A stretch of DNA of 64,000 nt, taken from positions 29,570 through 93,569 of the forward strand of contig JAUSCY010000072.1 of NCBI GenBank assembly GCA_030650995.1, written 5' to 3'. The first letter of the stretch is position 1. Each line of letters opens with the position of its first letter. This DNA is from Sheuella sp. (GTDB taxonomy: Bacteria; Pseudomonadota; Gammaproteobacteria; Burkholderiales; Burkholderiaceae_B). The position numbers and the translations under genes were made by a program. Shown here piece after piece: positions 1-8,207 of the stretch. The notes beneath the pieces were generated by a model, which worked only from the letters and a program-made list of their open reading frames with translations, was not told the DNA's origin and searched no databases.

Positions 1-368
1 CTGGTCAGCGCAGCATCCCAGCGTCCTGCTGTTTGCAGCAGATCACCCCGGTTGTTATGTGCTTCGGGGTAGTTGGGATCAATGGCGATGGCTTTGTTGT
101 ATTGAACCAGTGCCTCGTCGAGGCGGTGCAAGTCCTGCAGCACATTGCCATAATTGTTGCGAACACGCGCCTCGTAAGGATCAATCGCAATCGCTCGTGC
201 GAGCAACGTCGCAGCGCGCTCGAGTTTGCCTGACTGATACGCGAGCACCCCAAGCATATGTAAAGCATCAAAATGCTTGGGGTGTTTTTTTAAAACGCTT
301 TCATACAGCGCTCTTGCTTCGTCGAAGCGTCCATGCTGATGGAGCGCTAAAGCTTCCTGAAACTTCAT
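1..368 (-). CDS. Tetratricopeptide repeat protein, 3' end outside window
   Basis: The true reading frame is on the minus strand and stays open to the left edge, so the ORF track shows only shadows of it. It starts at an ATG whose upstream in-frame stop is also the stop of the 48-aa gene before it. The 122 visible codons read MKFQEALALHQHGRFDEARALY and continue as about three TPR units of 34 residues, with the usual alternation of small residues and Ala/Leu/Tyr and the closing AIAIDP motif. TPR arrays are protein-interaction scaffolds. In this order of bacteria an N-terminal array like this often precedes a glycosyltransferase or other catalytic domain, but that part is outside the window, so the function is open. 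It probably shares a transcript with the preceding small gene (9 bp gap). Confidence 0.85.
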   Translation of the reverse strand, partial: MKFQEALALHQHGRFDEARALYESVLKKHPKHFDALHMLGVLAYQSGKLERAATLLARAIAIDPYEARVRNNYGNVLQDLHRLDEALVQYNKAIAIDPNYPEAHNNRGDLLQTAGRWDAALT

Positions 369-377
369 TGCCAGAAA

Positions 378-524
378 TTAACGATCTTTGGCTTTAAGTT
401 TGGTGTAGACAGTATTCACAATCGTCGCGCGAATAGGTTCGATACCAGAAGCTGGTTTAACTGTCGAAGTGTCTTTTTTAGGCTTTTTTGCCTCTTTACT
501 GGACTTCTGTTGACCTTTGGCCAT
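378..524 (-). CDS. Small Lys-rich conserved hypothetical protein, 48 aa
   Basis: Too short for the ORF track but well supported. ATG is preceded by a good ribosome binding site (GGAG about 8 bases upstream) and the frame reads MAKGQQKSSKEAKKPKKDTS and ends KLKAKDR before TAA. The protein is strongly basic in its first half (Lys-rich, no hydrophobic segment), with a short possibly helical tail (IRATIVNTVYTKLKAKDR). As far as I recall, similar MAKGQ-K-NKEAKKPKK proteins occur in many Burkholderiales as short hypothetical genes. A basic charge like this would suit binding to nucleic acid or the ribosome, but that is only an inference. It is divergent from arfB and 9 bp upstream of the TPR gene, likely cotranscribed with it. 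Confidence 0.75.
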   Translation of the reverse strand: MAKGQQKSSKEAKKPKKDTSTVKPASGIEPIRATIVNTVYTKLKAKDR

Positions 525-582
525 GATTTACTCCCGTGATTCAACGATAATTGAGTGTACAGTCCAATCGCAAAAATTCACA

Positions 583-987
583 ATGCACGCTCCTCTTGTC
601 ATTCCAGAATCAGAAATTGAGGTCACGGCTGTCCGTGCCCAAGGTGCGGGGGGCCAAAATGTCAATAAAGTATCGAGCGCTGTGCATCTGCGCTTCAACA
701 TTCCCCGTTCATCTTTACCTGCTGATGTAAAAGTACGTCTGCTCGCGCTGAAAGACAGCCGCATCACACGTGATGGCTCTATTGTTCTCAAAGCACAGAC
801 TCATCGCAGCCAGGAAATGAATCGCACGGAAGCCTTCGCCAGACTGCATGAGCTTGTCAACAGCGTAGCGCGTCCCCCGAAGGTCAGATACGCAACTAAA
901 CCCACCTTTGGTTCCAAACAACGGCGCCTTGAAAGCAAGAGCAAACTCTCAGCAACCAAGGCGCTCAGAAGCCGGGCAATCGATTAA
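583..987 (+). CDS. arfB: Alternative ribosome-rescue factor, peptidyl-tRNA hydrolase ArfB
   Basis: ArfB (YaeJ) enters stalled ribosomes that lack a stop codon and hydrolyses the peptidyl-tRNA. The protein carries the release-factor catalytic GGQ motif at residues 23-25 in the typical context RAQGAGGQNVNKVSSA, and a basic C-terminal tail (SKQRRLESKSKLSATKALRSR) of the kind that inserts into the empty mRNA channel. At 134 aa it is close to the E. coli length of 140. I chose the ATG at 583 because the protein then begins MHAPLVIPESEIEV, matching the family N-terminus. The ORF-track start at 517 is a TTG lying inside the divergent small gene. No strong ribosome binding site is visible. It is divergent from the 48-aa gene, so promoters for both probably lie in the short gap. 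Confidence 0.93.
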   Translation: MHAPLVIPESEIEVTAVRAQGAGGQNVNKVSSAVHLRFNIPRSSLPADVKVRLLALKDSRITRDGSIVLKAQTHRSQEMNRTEAFARLHELVNSVARPPKVRYATKPTFGSKQRRLESKSKLSATKALRSRAID

Positions 988-999
988 AAGCTTCGCTAG

Positions 1000-1022
1000 C
1001 CGATCAGCGTGCGTTTGATCGG
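1000..1022. terminator. Possible hairpin between convergent genes
   Basis: CCGATCA and TGATCGG form a 7-bp stem with a 9-base loop just after the arfB stop and before the end of the convergent hydrolase gene. There is no T-run on either side, so it is at best a weak or Rho-assisted terminator. Confidence 0.3.
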
Positions 1023-1041
1023 TCGGGCAAGCGCAGCTCTA

Positions 1042-2688
1042 TCACTTAATCTGCGGACATTGCCATTTACCCGACGTAATGTCTAGCTTGCAGTTGTAGA
1101 GATTACCCTGGGAGCGAAAGATCGGCAGTGTAGGTGTCGGCGCAAAAAGTTTTTCCTCTGCAGCTGCGTTGACGATCACCGCCGCATCATCAGGCAGTAA
1201 GTGGCGCTGCGCAACCAGCAGATCGCTTGCCTGCCTGACGCGCATGACGTACTCGTTCAAACCCCCTGGATAACGTTCCTGCAGACTCAGTCGCGTATCC
1301 GTTGTCGTCGCACGCTCTCTGGCGGTCGTAGCAAAAGGTTTGTAGGATCCGGCCAACCGGCACACTGATTTCGATACCGGCGCATTCGGTCTGCCATGTG
1401 TACCAAGTGGTACTGAAACATCAGGCAGACGCACACCGCCCACAGGATTATCGTCCGCATCTGTCACGGGCACCATTACAACGGCATTGGGCAAATAGCG
1501 TGGAGCAGAAAAAACACTTTCGTTGTCACGAGGCTTACGTAAAGTCATCAGCGTGGTTGGAGCAGGCGCAACGCTGCTTGCGACCCACTGGTTCAAGGCA
1601 ACAAGCTGCGCACGCAATGGTGCGGACCAATCCAGCTGACCATGTGCAAATTCACAATCCTTATCTTGCTCACGCACATTCAGATGCGCCGCACCGGCGA
1701 GGTCATACATTCGCATATTGGGCAATATTGCCCGTTCTTTGCTTCCCTCTGCACCGGTGCGTGTCAGCGAAGCACGGCCCCCCATATAGTCAATGTTGTA
1801 ATGCGTGACAAACAGTTTTGGCACAGGTTCTTTACGGGCACTGAGTTTCACAAACAGTTCGTCATAGGAAAAAGGTTCCTCATGCACGCCGCGGTGTTCA
1901 GGAACCGCTGGTCCGGGTGTGCTGCTGGCAACCGAAGCGGGGCCAGTCCCGGAAGCCATCAGCGGCAATTGTCCTGCGGCACCTCCAACCAGATGGAATC
2001 CATTGATGACTTGCTTGCCACCAACAACATTAAATCCATTGAGCAAAAAACTTTTCAGAAATCGGGATGTCTGGGAATACCCCACAGCATATGTTCTGCG
2101 TACCGCGCCGGCCAGAGGGTTTTGCTTGGATGTGTCATCCGTCAGATAGCGCGCCATGTCACGCACAGCTGCGAAACCCACGGCCTCGACAAATCGTGTA
2201 CTTCCTTTTTCATCAACAAAAGTGGGAAGTTCAATGCCTTGTCCAAGCTCCCATTGCACAGCGGCGACCATAAAACCCTGTTCCTCGAGAAATCCGATAC
2301 CCGCATCCAGGGAACCAATCATCAGCGGACGCGCGCGCGGACTGTTGTAAAAAGCATGGCTGATAGGCAATCCGCGGTTGGGCACATCGATCAGCAGTCC
2401 GCCATGACTACGCTTAGGGTCCTCAGGTGTAATCAAGACAAAACGCGTTTTGTATTGCACACGGCCGTTTTTCAGGCGGGCTGCTTTTTCAAGATCGGGG
2501 ATTTTTTCAGTCGGATCCAGCTCCCCCACCGCCTCCCCCTCAAGACGCACGTATGGGATGGATTTATAAGAGCCAATCGGCGTTGTACTGGATACTGTCA
2601 GTGCAGTGATTTCAGAGTGAGCGACCGGTGCAGTACATGCAAGCACCGCAGTCAGGCAGACCGTCGATAAGTGTTTTTTTGATTGCAT
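1042..2688 (-). CDS. Secreted alpha/beta hydrolase-domain protein
   Basis: A 548-aa exported protein with a Sec signal peptide (MQSKKHLSTVCLTAVLACTA, likely cut after AHS). It resembles the large Abhydrolase_10 / alpha/beta hydrolase domain family of Proteobacteria. The likely nucleophile elbow is GYSQTS at residues 203-208, after a region with the oxyanion-type sequence LIDVPNRG near residue 100; the late AHLNV motif could supply the catalytic His. Substrate unknown; members are annotated only as esterase/lipase-like. The gene is monocistronic by appearance, convergent with arfB and separated from the upstream Cys-repeat gene by about 80 bp. The start ATG gives a proper signal peptide directly. 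Confidence 0.75.
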   Translation of the reverse strand: MQSKKHLSTVCLTAVLACTAPVAHSEITALTVSSTTPIGSYKSIPYVRLEGEAVGELDPTEKIPDLEKAARLKNGRVQYKTRFVLITPEDPKRSHGGLLIDVPNRGLPISHAFYNSPRARPLMIGSLDAGIGFLEEQGFMVAAVQWELGQGIELPTFVDEKGSTRFVEAVGFAAVRDMARYLTDDTSKQNPLAGAVRRTYAVGYSQTSRFLKSFLLNGFNVVGGKQVINGFHLVGGAAGQLPLMASGTGPASVASSTPGPAVPEHRGVHEEPFSYDELFVKLSARKEPVPKLFVTHYNIDYMGGRASLTRTGAEGSKERAILPNMRMYDLAGAAHLNVREQDKDCEFAHGQLDWSAPLRAQLVALNQWVASSVAPAPTTLMTLRKPRDNESVFSAPRYLPNAVVMVPVTDADDNPVGGVRLPDVSVPLGTHGRPNAPVSKSVCRLAGSYKPFATTARERATTTDTRLSLQERYPGGLNEYVMRVRQASDLLVAQRHLLPDDAAVIVNAAAEEKLFAPTPTLPIFRSQGNLYNCKLDITSGKWQCPQIK

Positions 2689-2767
2689 TAAGTTAAGTGA
2701 CCCTAACAGCCCTGCACATGTGCGATGAGCTTTATTATTAATCGAAGCTTTTTAATCAGCAATCAAC

Positions 2768-3106
2768 TCAGTTTGAAACGCAGCTTTTGCCAGAAGAGTA
2801 GTAACCACTCGGGCAACTCCCTCCACCATTGAAAAATGCATGGCAACTGTTAGACGAAGACGCTACGCAAGAGTTTCCTGAACTGTAGTACCCGCTTGGA
2901 CAACTGCCGCCCCCGGGATTTGCAAAAGCATACAGCGAAGAGGAGCCTGAAGGCACGCACGAGTTTCCTGAAGAATAAAAACCACTCGGACAGCTTCCAC
3001 CAGCAGGGTTGGCATAGCCCGAGGCATGCGGCAACGGGTTACGACAGGCAGCGCTGGCACTCACAACCAACGCAAAAAACATCAATAACGCAGTAACTAT
3101 TCTCAT
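2768..3106 (-). CDS. Small secreted Cys-repeat protein
   Basis: A 112-aa protein with a clear signal peptide (MRIVTALLMFFALVVSASAA). The mature part consists of three copies of a unit reading GGSCPSG(F/Y)YSSG(N/K)SCV, each with two cysteines, joined by linkers with an AFANPG or AFFNG motif. Two further cysteines lie near the N-terminus and before repeat three. The regular spacing suggests one intra-unit disulfide per repeat and an extracytoplasmic, perhaps surface, location. I do not recognise a named family. It stands alone: divergent from the Lon-domain gene and upstream of the secreted hydrolase. Confidence 0.7.
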   Translation of the reverse strand: MRIVTALLMFFALVVSASAACRNPLPHASGYANPAGGSCPSGFYSSGNSCVPSGSSSLYAFANPGGGSCPSGYYSSGNSCVASSSNSCHAFFNGGGSCPSGYYSSGKSCVSN

Positions 3107-3184
3107 TATTTCCTCACAAATTAATTTTTTTTACTGATTGCTGCACTACATTACTGCAAACAACTCATTAACTCCAGACACACG

Positions 3185-3829
3185 ATGCCAATGCCAACTG
3201 AAACGCTTCATATTCCTCTGTTTCCTCTTGGTGCGACGTTATATCCCGAAGGTGTGATTGCCTTGAAAATTTTCGAGGTACGCTATCTTGATATGACCAA
3301 AACCTGCTTACGACAGGCCTCGCCATTTGGAGTAGTGACGCTCGACCATGGCTCTGAAGTGAGAGTCGCCGGGCAAGATATAGATTTCCATGCGACAGGC
3401 ACACTTGCCACCATCATTCATTTTGATGCAGTGCAACCAAACCTGTTCATGATCCGCGCGCAAGGTGGCAGGCGCTTTCGAATCCTTCAGCGAGAATTAG
3501 CCAGCAATGGCTTATGGTGGGCACAGGTCGAACCGATAGGTCCGGATGAGGAGATAGAAATACCGTCCGAGCTGCAACCGACAGCGAAAGCGCTGAGAAA
3601 AATCATCGAAAATATCAATCAGCAAGAAATCCCAGAGGATCAGCAGCCCTTTTTAAAACCTTATCGCCTCAATGATTGTGCCTGGGTTGCCAACCGGTGT
3701 GCTGAGCTTCTTGACCTGCCGGCTGCCCAGAAGCAGCACTTGCTAACCATGGAAAACCCACGTTTACGACTGGATATGATTCAGGATATTCTGGAAGATA
3801 TGGGTTTATTCAAAAACGAATCAGATTAA
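3185..3829 (+). CDS. Lon N-terminal (substrate-binding) domain protein
   Basis: A 214-aa cytoplasmic protein that is only the Lon protease N-terminal (LAN/PUA-like) domain, without the AAA+ and protease domains. Family hallmarks are the opening IPLFPLGATLYPEGVIALKIFE and the following RYLDM segment. Stand-alone Lon-N proteins are common in Proteobacteria and presumably bind peptides or act as adaptors, but their role is unsettled. The start could be the first or the third codon (MPMPTE); no strong ribosome binding site separates them. The next gene, a Bug receptor, starts 20 bp downstream but is functionally unrelated. Confidence 0.88.
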   Translation: MPMPTETLHIPLFPLGATLYPEGVIALKIFEVRYLDMTKTCLRQASPFGVVTLDHGSEVRVAGQDIDFHATGTLATIIHFDAVQPNLFMIRAQGGRRFRILQRELASNGLWWAQVEPIGPDEEIEIPSELQPTAKALRKIIENINQQEIPEDQQPFLKPYRLNDCAWVANRCAELLDLPAAQKQHLLTMENPRLRLDMIQDILEDMGLFKNESD

Positions 3830-3849
3830 AAATACGAGACATTATCTTC

Positions 3850-4836
3850 ATGAAGAAATATATAACTGCCGCAACTCGACTTCTTGTACTGGCATGCCTG
3901 GGACTCACCAGCATTTGCTCTACAGCGCAAACTGCCGCAACCTTCCCCAGCAAACCCATCAAAATCGTCGTGCCATTTGCTGCGGGAGGATCGACCGATG
4001 CGCTGGCACGCCTGCTCGCCCAGAAACTAACGAGCGCCTGGGGGCAAACAGTGATTGTCGAAAACAAACCAGGGGCTGGCGCAACACTGGGTGCCGACTA
4101 CGTTGCTAAAGCCCCAGCTGATGGCTATACGCTGTTGATGGGGGCTGCGCACCACACGATCGCCCAAAATGTTTACAAAACCTTGCCCTACCATTTTGGT
4201 CGTGACCTCGCACCAGTCAGTATCATGGCACTCATCCCGAACGTCGTAGTAGTCAATGACAAAGTCCCGGCAAAAACTATCCAGGAACTCATTGCCCTGG
4301 CGAAAAAAGAGCCTGGCAAACTCAACTATGGTTCGGCCGGCGCAGGTACCGCGCATCACCTGATAGGTGCCATGTTTAATCTGCAGGCGGGTGTTGACAT
4401 CGTGCATATCCCTTACAAAGGTAGCTCACCCGCGGTCGCCGACCTGGTCAGCGGTCAAGTGCAACTGATGTTTGATACGGTGTCTTCCGCACTGCCTCAA
4501 ATCAAGGCAGGTAAAACCCGTGCGCTCGCGGTTACAACTAAAACACGCTCATCTGCCTTACCGGACGTACCAACATTAAATGAAACCGTTTTGCCTGGTT
4601 TCGATGTCGGAACCTGGTTTGGAATTCTCGCTCCTGCTGCGACACCAGCGGATGTTGTCGCCAAACTCAGCAATGAAATCATCAGGATCGTGCAGGCACC
4701 CGACATGCAAAAACAGTTGCTTGATATGGGTTCCGAACCAATCGGCAGCACCGCTGAGCAAATGAAAGTACAGATCAATAAAGAACTGGATGCCTTTGGA
4801 ACCCTGACCAAACAAATCAAGCTGACGGTGGATTAA
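3850..4836 (+). CDS. Bug/TctC-family periplasmic substrate-binding receptor
   Basis: A 328-aa tripartite-tricarboxylate-type solute receptor. The leader MKKYITAATRLLVLACLGLT ends in a cleavage site near STAQ. Mature landmarks are KIVVPFAAGGSTDALARLLA (ligand-pocket loop), IVENKPGAGATLGADYVAK, LNYGSAGAGTAHHL and VHIPYKGSSPAVADL, all in the expected order. Bug proteins bind carboxylates or amides in the periplasm and usually act as orphan receptors, without TctA/TctB membrane genes nearby, as here. The ligand cannot be read from the sequence; the downstream aldo/keto reductase (88 bp gap) may or may not be linked. Confidence 0.93.
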   Translation: MKKYITAATRLLVLACLGLTSICSTAQTAATFPSKPIKIVVPFAAGGSTDALARLLAQKLTSAWGQTVIVENKPGAGATLGADYVAKAPADGYTLLMGAAHHTIAQNVYKTLPYHFGRDLAPVSIMALIPNVVVVNDKVPAKTIQELIALAKKEPGKLNYGSAGAGTAHHLIGAMFNLQAGVDIVHIPYKGSSPAVADLVSGQVQLMFDTVSSALPQIKAGKTRALAVTTKTRSSALPDVPTLNETVLPGFDVGTWFGILAPAATPADVVAKLSNEIIRIVQAPDMQKQLLDMGSEPIGSTAEQMKVQINKELDAFGTLTKQIKLTVD

Positions 4837-4924
4837 GGCGATCTTAAAGAACACGCAGGCCCGCCGTCATGTAAGCTTTTGAAAATTCAAAAAAACAATT
4901 CCAACCTATATCTGAGCCACGCAT

Positions 4925-5944
4925 ATGTCTTCCAATTCTCCTGTCTATCAAACGCTAGGCAATAGCGGTCTTCGTGTTCCACGACTGTGGCTTGGTGCCA
5001 TGATGTTTGGTGATCAAACCGAGGAAAGTGTTGCACGTGAAATGATTGCCGTCACGCGCGATGCAGGACTCAACGCAATCGACACCGCCGACAACTATGC
5101 TGGCGGCGCGTCTGAAAAAATGGTGGGTAAGCTGATTGCCCAGGATCGCTCAAGATGGGTGGTTGCCACCAAAGTTGCCAACCCGATGGGTACAGAACCC
5201 AATGATCGCGGCCTGTCCAGACGCTGGGTCATGCAGGAAGTCGATAACAGCCTGAACCGTCTGGGAATTGATTGCATTGATATTTATTACATGCATCGTG
5301 ACGATGAAACCGTGCCGATCGAAGAGGTTCTGTCAACATTTGCGCGTCTGATCGAAATGGGCAAAATCCGTTATTACGGCATTTCAAACTTCCGTGGCTG
5401 GCGTGTCGCCAGAATGGTTGAAACCGCACGGTGCATGGGAGTACCTCAGCCCATCGTCTGTCAGCCCCCCTACAGTGCTGTCACGCGATTAATCGAGACC
5501 GAGCTCATTCCAAGCTGCAATCATTACGGCGTAGGTGTGGTGGCCTATAGCCCGCTGGCGCGCGGCGTGCTGACGGGGAAATATCAACCAGATGCCGCAC
5601 CCGATGCAAATAGTCGTGCCGGCCGGGGTGACCGCCGGATGCACCAGACAGAATTCCGTCCAGAGTCCTTTAATGTTGCCAATGCCCTGAAGGCGCACGC
5701 ACAAAGCCGGGGACTGTCCCCGACTCAGTTTGCTATTGCCTGGGCCCTGAACAACCAGTGTATGAGCGGTGTGATTGGCGGCCCCCGTACCCTGGATCAG
5801 TGGAAAGATTACGTGGCGGCGCTCTCTGTAGAAATCACTGCCGAGGACGAGGCTCTTGTCGATCAGCTCGTGCCACCCGGATATGCCTCTACCCACGGTT
5901 TCGTCGATCCGCAATATCCGATTCAGGGACGTCGATCGCTTTGA
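4925..5944 (+). CDS. Aldo/keto reductase
   Basis: A 339-aa NADPH-dependent oxidoreductase of the aldo/keto reductase superfamily (TIM barrel). The catalytic tetrad is visible: Asp in IDTADNYAG, Tyr in the same segment, Lys in VVATKVA and His in YYMHRDDE. The cofactor region near the C-terminus (VIGGPRTLDQWKDYVAAL) also fits. It belongs to the YajO/Tas-like group rather than the small-molecule human-type enzymes; the substrate is unknown. It is preceded by a Bug receptor on the same strand and followed 48 bp later by the cyanophycin-synthetase-like gene. Confidence 0.9.
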   Translation: MSSNSPVYQTLGNSGLRVPRLWLGAMMFGDQTEESVAREMIAVTRDAGLNAIDTADNYAGGASEKMVGKLIAQDRSRWVVATKVANPMGTEPNDRGLSRRWVMQEVDNSLNRLGIDCIDIYYMHRDDETVPIEEVLSTFARLIEMGKIRYYGISNFRGWRVARMVETARCMGVPQPIVCQPPYSAVTRLIETELIPSCNHYGVGVVAYSPLARGVLTGKYQPDAAPDANSRAGRGDRRMHQTEFRPESFNVANALKAHAQSRGLSPTQFAIAWALNNQCMSGVIGGPRTLDQWKDYVAALSVEITAEDEALVDQLVPPGYASTHGFVDPQYPIQGRRSL

Positions 5945-5992
5945 ACAAGTAGGCGATAATAGGGGCATTAGGAACAACTTTCTGAACGCAAC

Positions 5993-8167
5993 ATGAACAA
6001 GCGTGACATGAATATCCAGCGCATTACTTTTTTGCGTGGCCCCAATATCTGGACGTATTACTCAGCCCTCGAAGCACTCATCGATATCGGTGAGCTTGAG
6101 GACTGCCCATCCGATACTGTTCCAGGCATGTACGAGCGCCTGACAACCTGGCTGCCCAGCCTGATTGAGCATCGCTGCAGCCCCGGTGTACGGGGTGGAT
6201 TTCTGCAACGCTTAAAAACCGGTACCTGGCCTTGCCATGTACTGGAACACGTCACACTCGCGCTGCAAGATTTAGCGGGGGTTCCCGGTCATGGCTTCGG
6301 TCGTGCCCGCGAAACCGAAAAACGCGGAGTCTATAAAGTCGTCGTCAGTAGCTGGCAGCCTGAAGTCACCCGCGCGGCCTTGTATGCTGGCCGTGACCTG
6401 GTGATGGCATCGATCGAAGACACACCCTACGATCTAGACGAAGTCCTGGAAAATCTGCGCGATCTGACTCAAAGCCTTTGTTTCGGACCCAGCACAGCCT
6501 CAATCGTGATGGCTGCTGAAGACCGTGAAATCTCTGCCATTCGCCTGAGCGAAGGCAATCTGGTGCAATTCGGCTATGGCGCAAAACAGCGCCGTATCTG
6601 GACAGCAGAAACAGACCAGACCAGTGCGATTGCCGAAACCATATCGCGCGATAAAGACTTGACCAAGTCCTTACTCGATGCCGTGGGCGTACCCATCCCC
6701 AAAGGTCGCGCAGTCAGTAATGCCGAGGATGCCTGGGAAGCCGCCCAGGATCTGGGGCTGCCGGTTGTAGTCAAACCCGTTGACGGCAACCATGGACGCG
6801 GCGTATTCATCAATCTCGAAACGCGAGAGGAAGTTCAAGCCGCCTACGCTGTCGCGGTTGACGAAGGCTCGGGCGTTCTGGTTGAACGATTCATCCTCGG
6901 TAACGAGCATCGTTTACTGGTCGTTGGCGGCAAGCTTGCCGCCGCTGCAAAAGGCCAGACTGCCAGCGTGACAGGTGACGGTAAACACACCGTTTCAGAA
7001 CTCATTGAAATCCAGATTAACTCCGATCCCCGTCGTGGCCGAGGTGAAGAGCAACCCCTGAACCCAGTGCGGATTGACTCCGCCGCACGCCTGGAACTTA
7101 AACGTCAGGGATTTGAATCCGACAGCATCGTTCCAGCGGGCGTTGAGGCACTCATCCAGCGCAACGGTAATGTCGCTTTTGACTGCACTGACGAAGTTCA
7201 CCCTGATGTGGCCTATATTGCAGGTCTTGCAGCCAGAGCTGTCGGTCTGGATGTCGCAGGCATTGATCTGGTCGCTCAGGACATCTCCCGCCCCCTGCAC
7301 GAGCAAGGCGGCGCCATAGTCGAGGTCAACGCCGGCCCTGGTTTGCTCATGCACATCAAACCAGCGGAAGGTCAGTCCCGGCCTGTTGGCAAAGCAATTA
7401 TTGATCACATTTTTCCTGATAACGAAAAGGGACTAATACCTCTTGTCGGTATTTCAGGCACCTATGGTAACGAAATCGTCGCACGCTTAGTGTTTCACCT
7501 CATGAGTTTGCAGGGGTGGCGAACGGGCATCGCCAGCCAGGATGGTTTATCTGTCGGCAAACGTCATCTGAAAAGCGGCAATTGTGCGACCTGGAGCGAT
7601 GCCAGGCGCTTGCTGCTGAACACAGAGGTTGAGGCTGCAGTCATCGAAAACGATGGTCTGGAAATTTTACTGAACGGGTTGGCTTACGATCGTTGCGAAG
7701 TGGGCATTGTCACAAACATCGTCTTCACTGATGCGATGAAACGTGAGGATGTCGCACACCATGACTTTGAGAATGCCGAGCAGCTGATCAAAATCTACCG
7801 TACCCAAGTTGATGTCGTACTCCCGACAGGTACCGGCGTGCTGAACGCAGATGATGAAAACGTTGTTGCCATTGCAGAGTTTTGCGATGGTGGCGTGATT
7901 TTTTTCAGTCCTAACCCAGAGCAGCCGGTTATCGTCTCGCACCTTGCACAAGGTCATCGTGCTGTCTTTGTTGAGCACGGCAAAATAGTTTTTGCTGAAG
8001 GTGCTGGACGTATGGTGCTATGTGATGTGGCGGCAGTTTGCATCACGGACCAGGGGCGTAATGTTGAGCAAGTGCGCTACGTACTTGCGGCGGCAGCGGC
8101 TGCCTGGGCACTGAAGCTGCCGGAATCACTGATTCAGGCAGGACTTGAAGGGTTTGCGCAGGCATAA
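5993..8167 (+). CDS. cphA: Cyanophycin synthetase-like protein with degenerate Mur-ligase ATP site
   Basis: Cyanophycin synthetases build multi-L-arginyl-poly-L-aspartate using an ATP-grasp domain (adds Asp) and a Mur-ligase-like domain (adds Arg). This 724-aa protein has the family N-domain (about 1-160), a good ATP-grasp domain (about 215-470; VVKPVDGNHGRGV and IVEVNAGPG) and a shortened Mur-like domain. The place where CphA1 has the P-loop GTNGKTTT reads GISGTYGNE (486-494), so the ATP-binding Lys is lost, and the EVARGGILREGL motif is replaced by ENDGLEILLNGL. Standard CphA1 is about 850-900 aa. The shape recalls cyanobacterial CphA2 and the second, CphA-prime type paralogue of Burkholderiales. 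No full-length cphA or cyanophycinase is adjacent. The start could also be the ATG 15 bases later (MNIQRITF). Confidence 0.85.
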   Translation: MNKRDMNIQRITFLRGPNIWTYYSALEALIDIGELEDCPSDTVPGMYERLTTWLPSLIEHRCSPGVRGGFLQRLKTGTWPCHVLEHVTLALQDLAGVPGHGFGRARETEKRGVYKVVVSSWQPEVTRAALYAGRDLVMASIEDTPYDLDEVLENLRDLTQSLCFGPSTASIVMAAEDREISAIRLSEGNLVQFGYGAKQRRIWTAETDQTSAIAETISRDKDLTKSLLDAVGVPIPKGRAVSNAEDAWEAAQDLGLPVVVKPVDGNHGRGVFINLETREEVQAAYAVAVDEGSGVLVERFILGNEHRLLVVGGKLAAAAKGQTASVTGDGKHTVSELIEIQINSDPRRGRGEEQPLNPVRIDSAARLELKRQGFESDSIVPAGVEALIQRNGNVAFDCTDEVHPDVAYIAGLAARAVGLDVAGIDLVAQDISRPLHEQGGAIVEVNAGPGLLMHIKPAEGQSRPVGKAIIDHIFPDNEKGLIPLVGISGTYGNEIVARLVFHLMSLQGWRTGIASQDGLSVGKRHLKSGNCATWSDARRLLLNTEVEAAVIENDGLEILLNGLAYDRCEVGIVTNIVFTDAMKREDVAHHDFENAEQLIKIYRTQVDVVLPTGTGVLNADDENVVAIAEFCDGGVIFFSPNPEQPVIVSHLAQGHRAVFVEHGKIVFAEGAGRMVLCDVAAVCITDQGRNVEQVRYVLAAAAAAWALKLPESLIQAGLEGFAQA

Positions 8168-8207
8168 CTTCGTAGCGATCAGTCACCCGCCTGACCATGC
8201 AATATAA

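Noticed and set aside
5-271. 88-aa minus-strand ORF at the left edge
   Set aside because: Shadow of the open TPR frame on the same strand, which shows real repeat motifs.
1642-2670. 342-aa plus-strand ORF
   Set aside because: Lies opposite the secreted hydrolase gene; sequence has no domain-like pattern.
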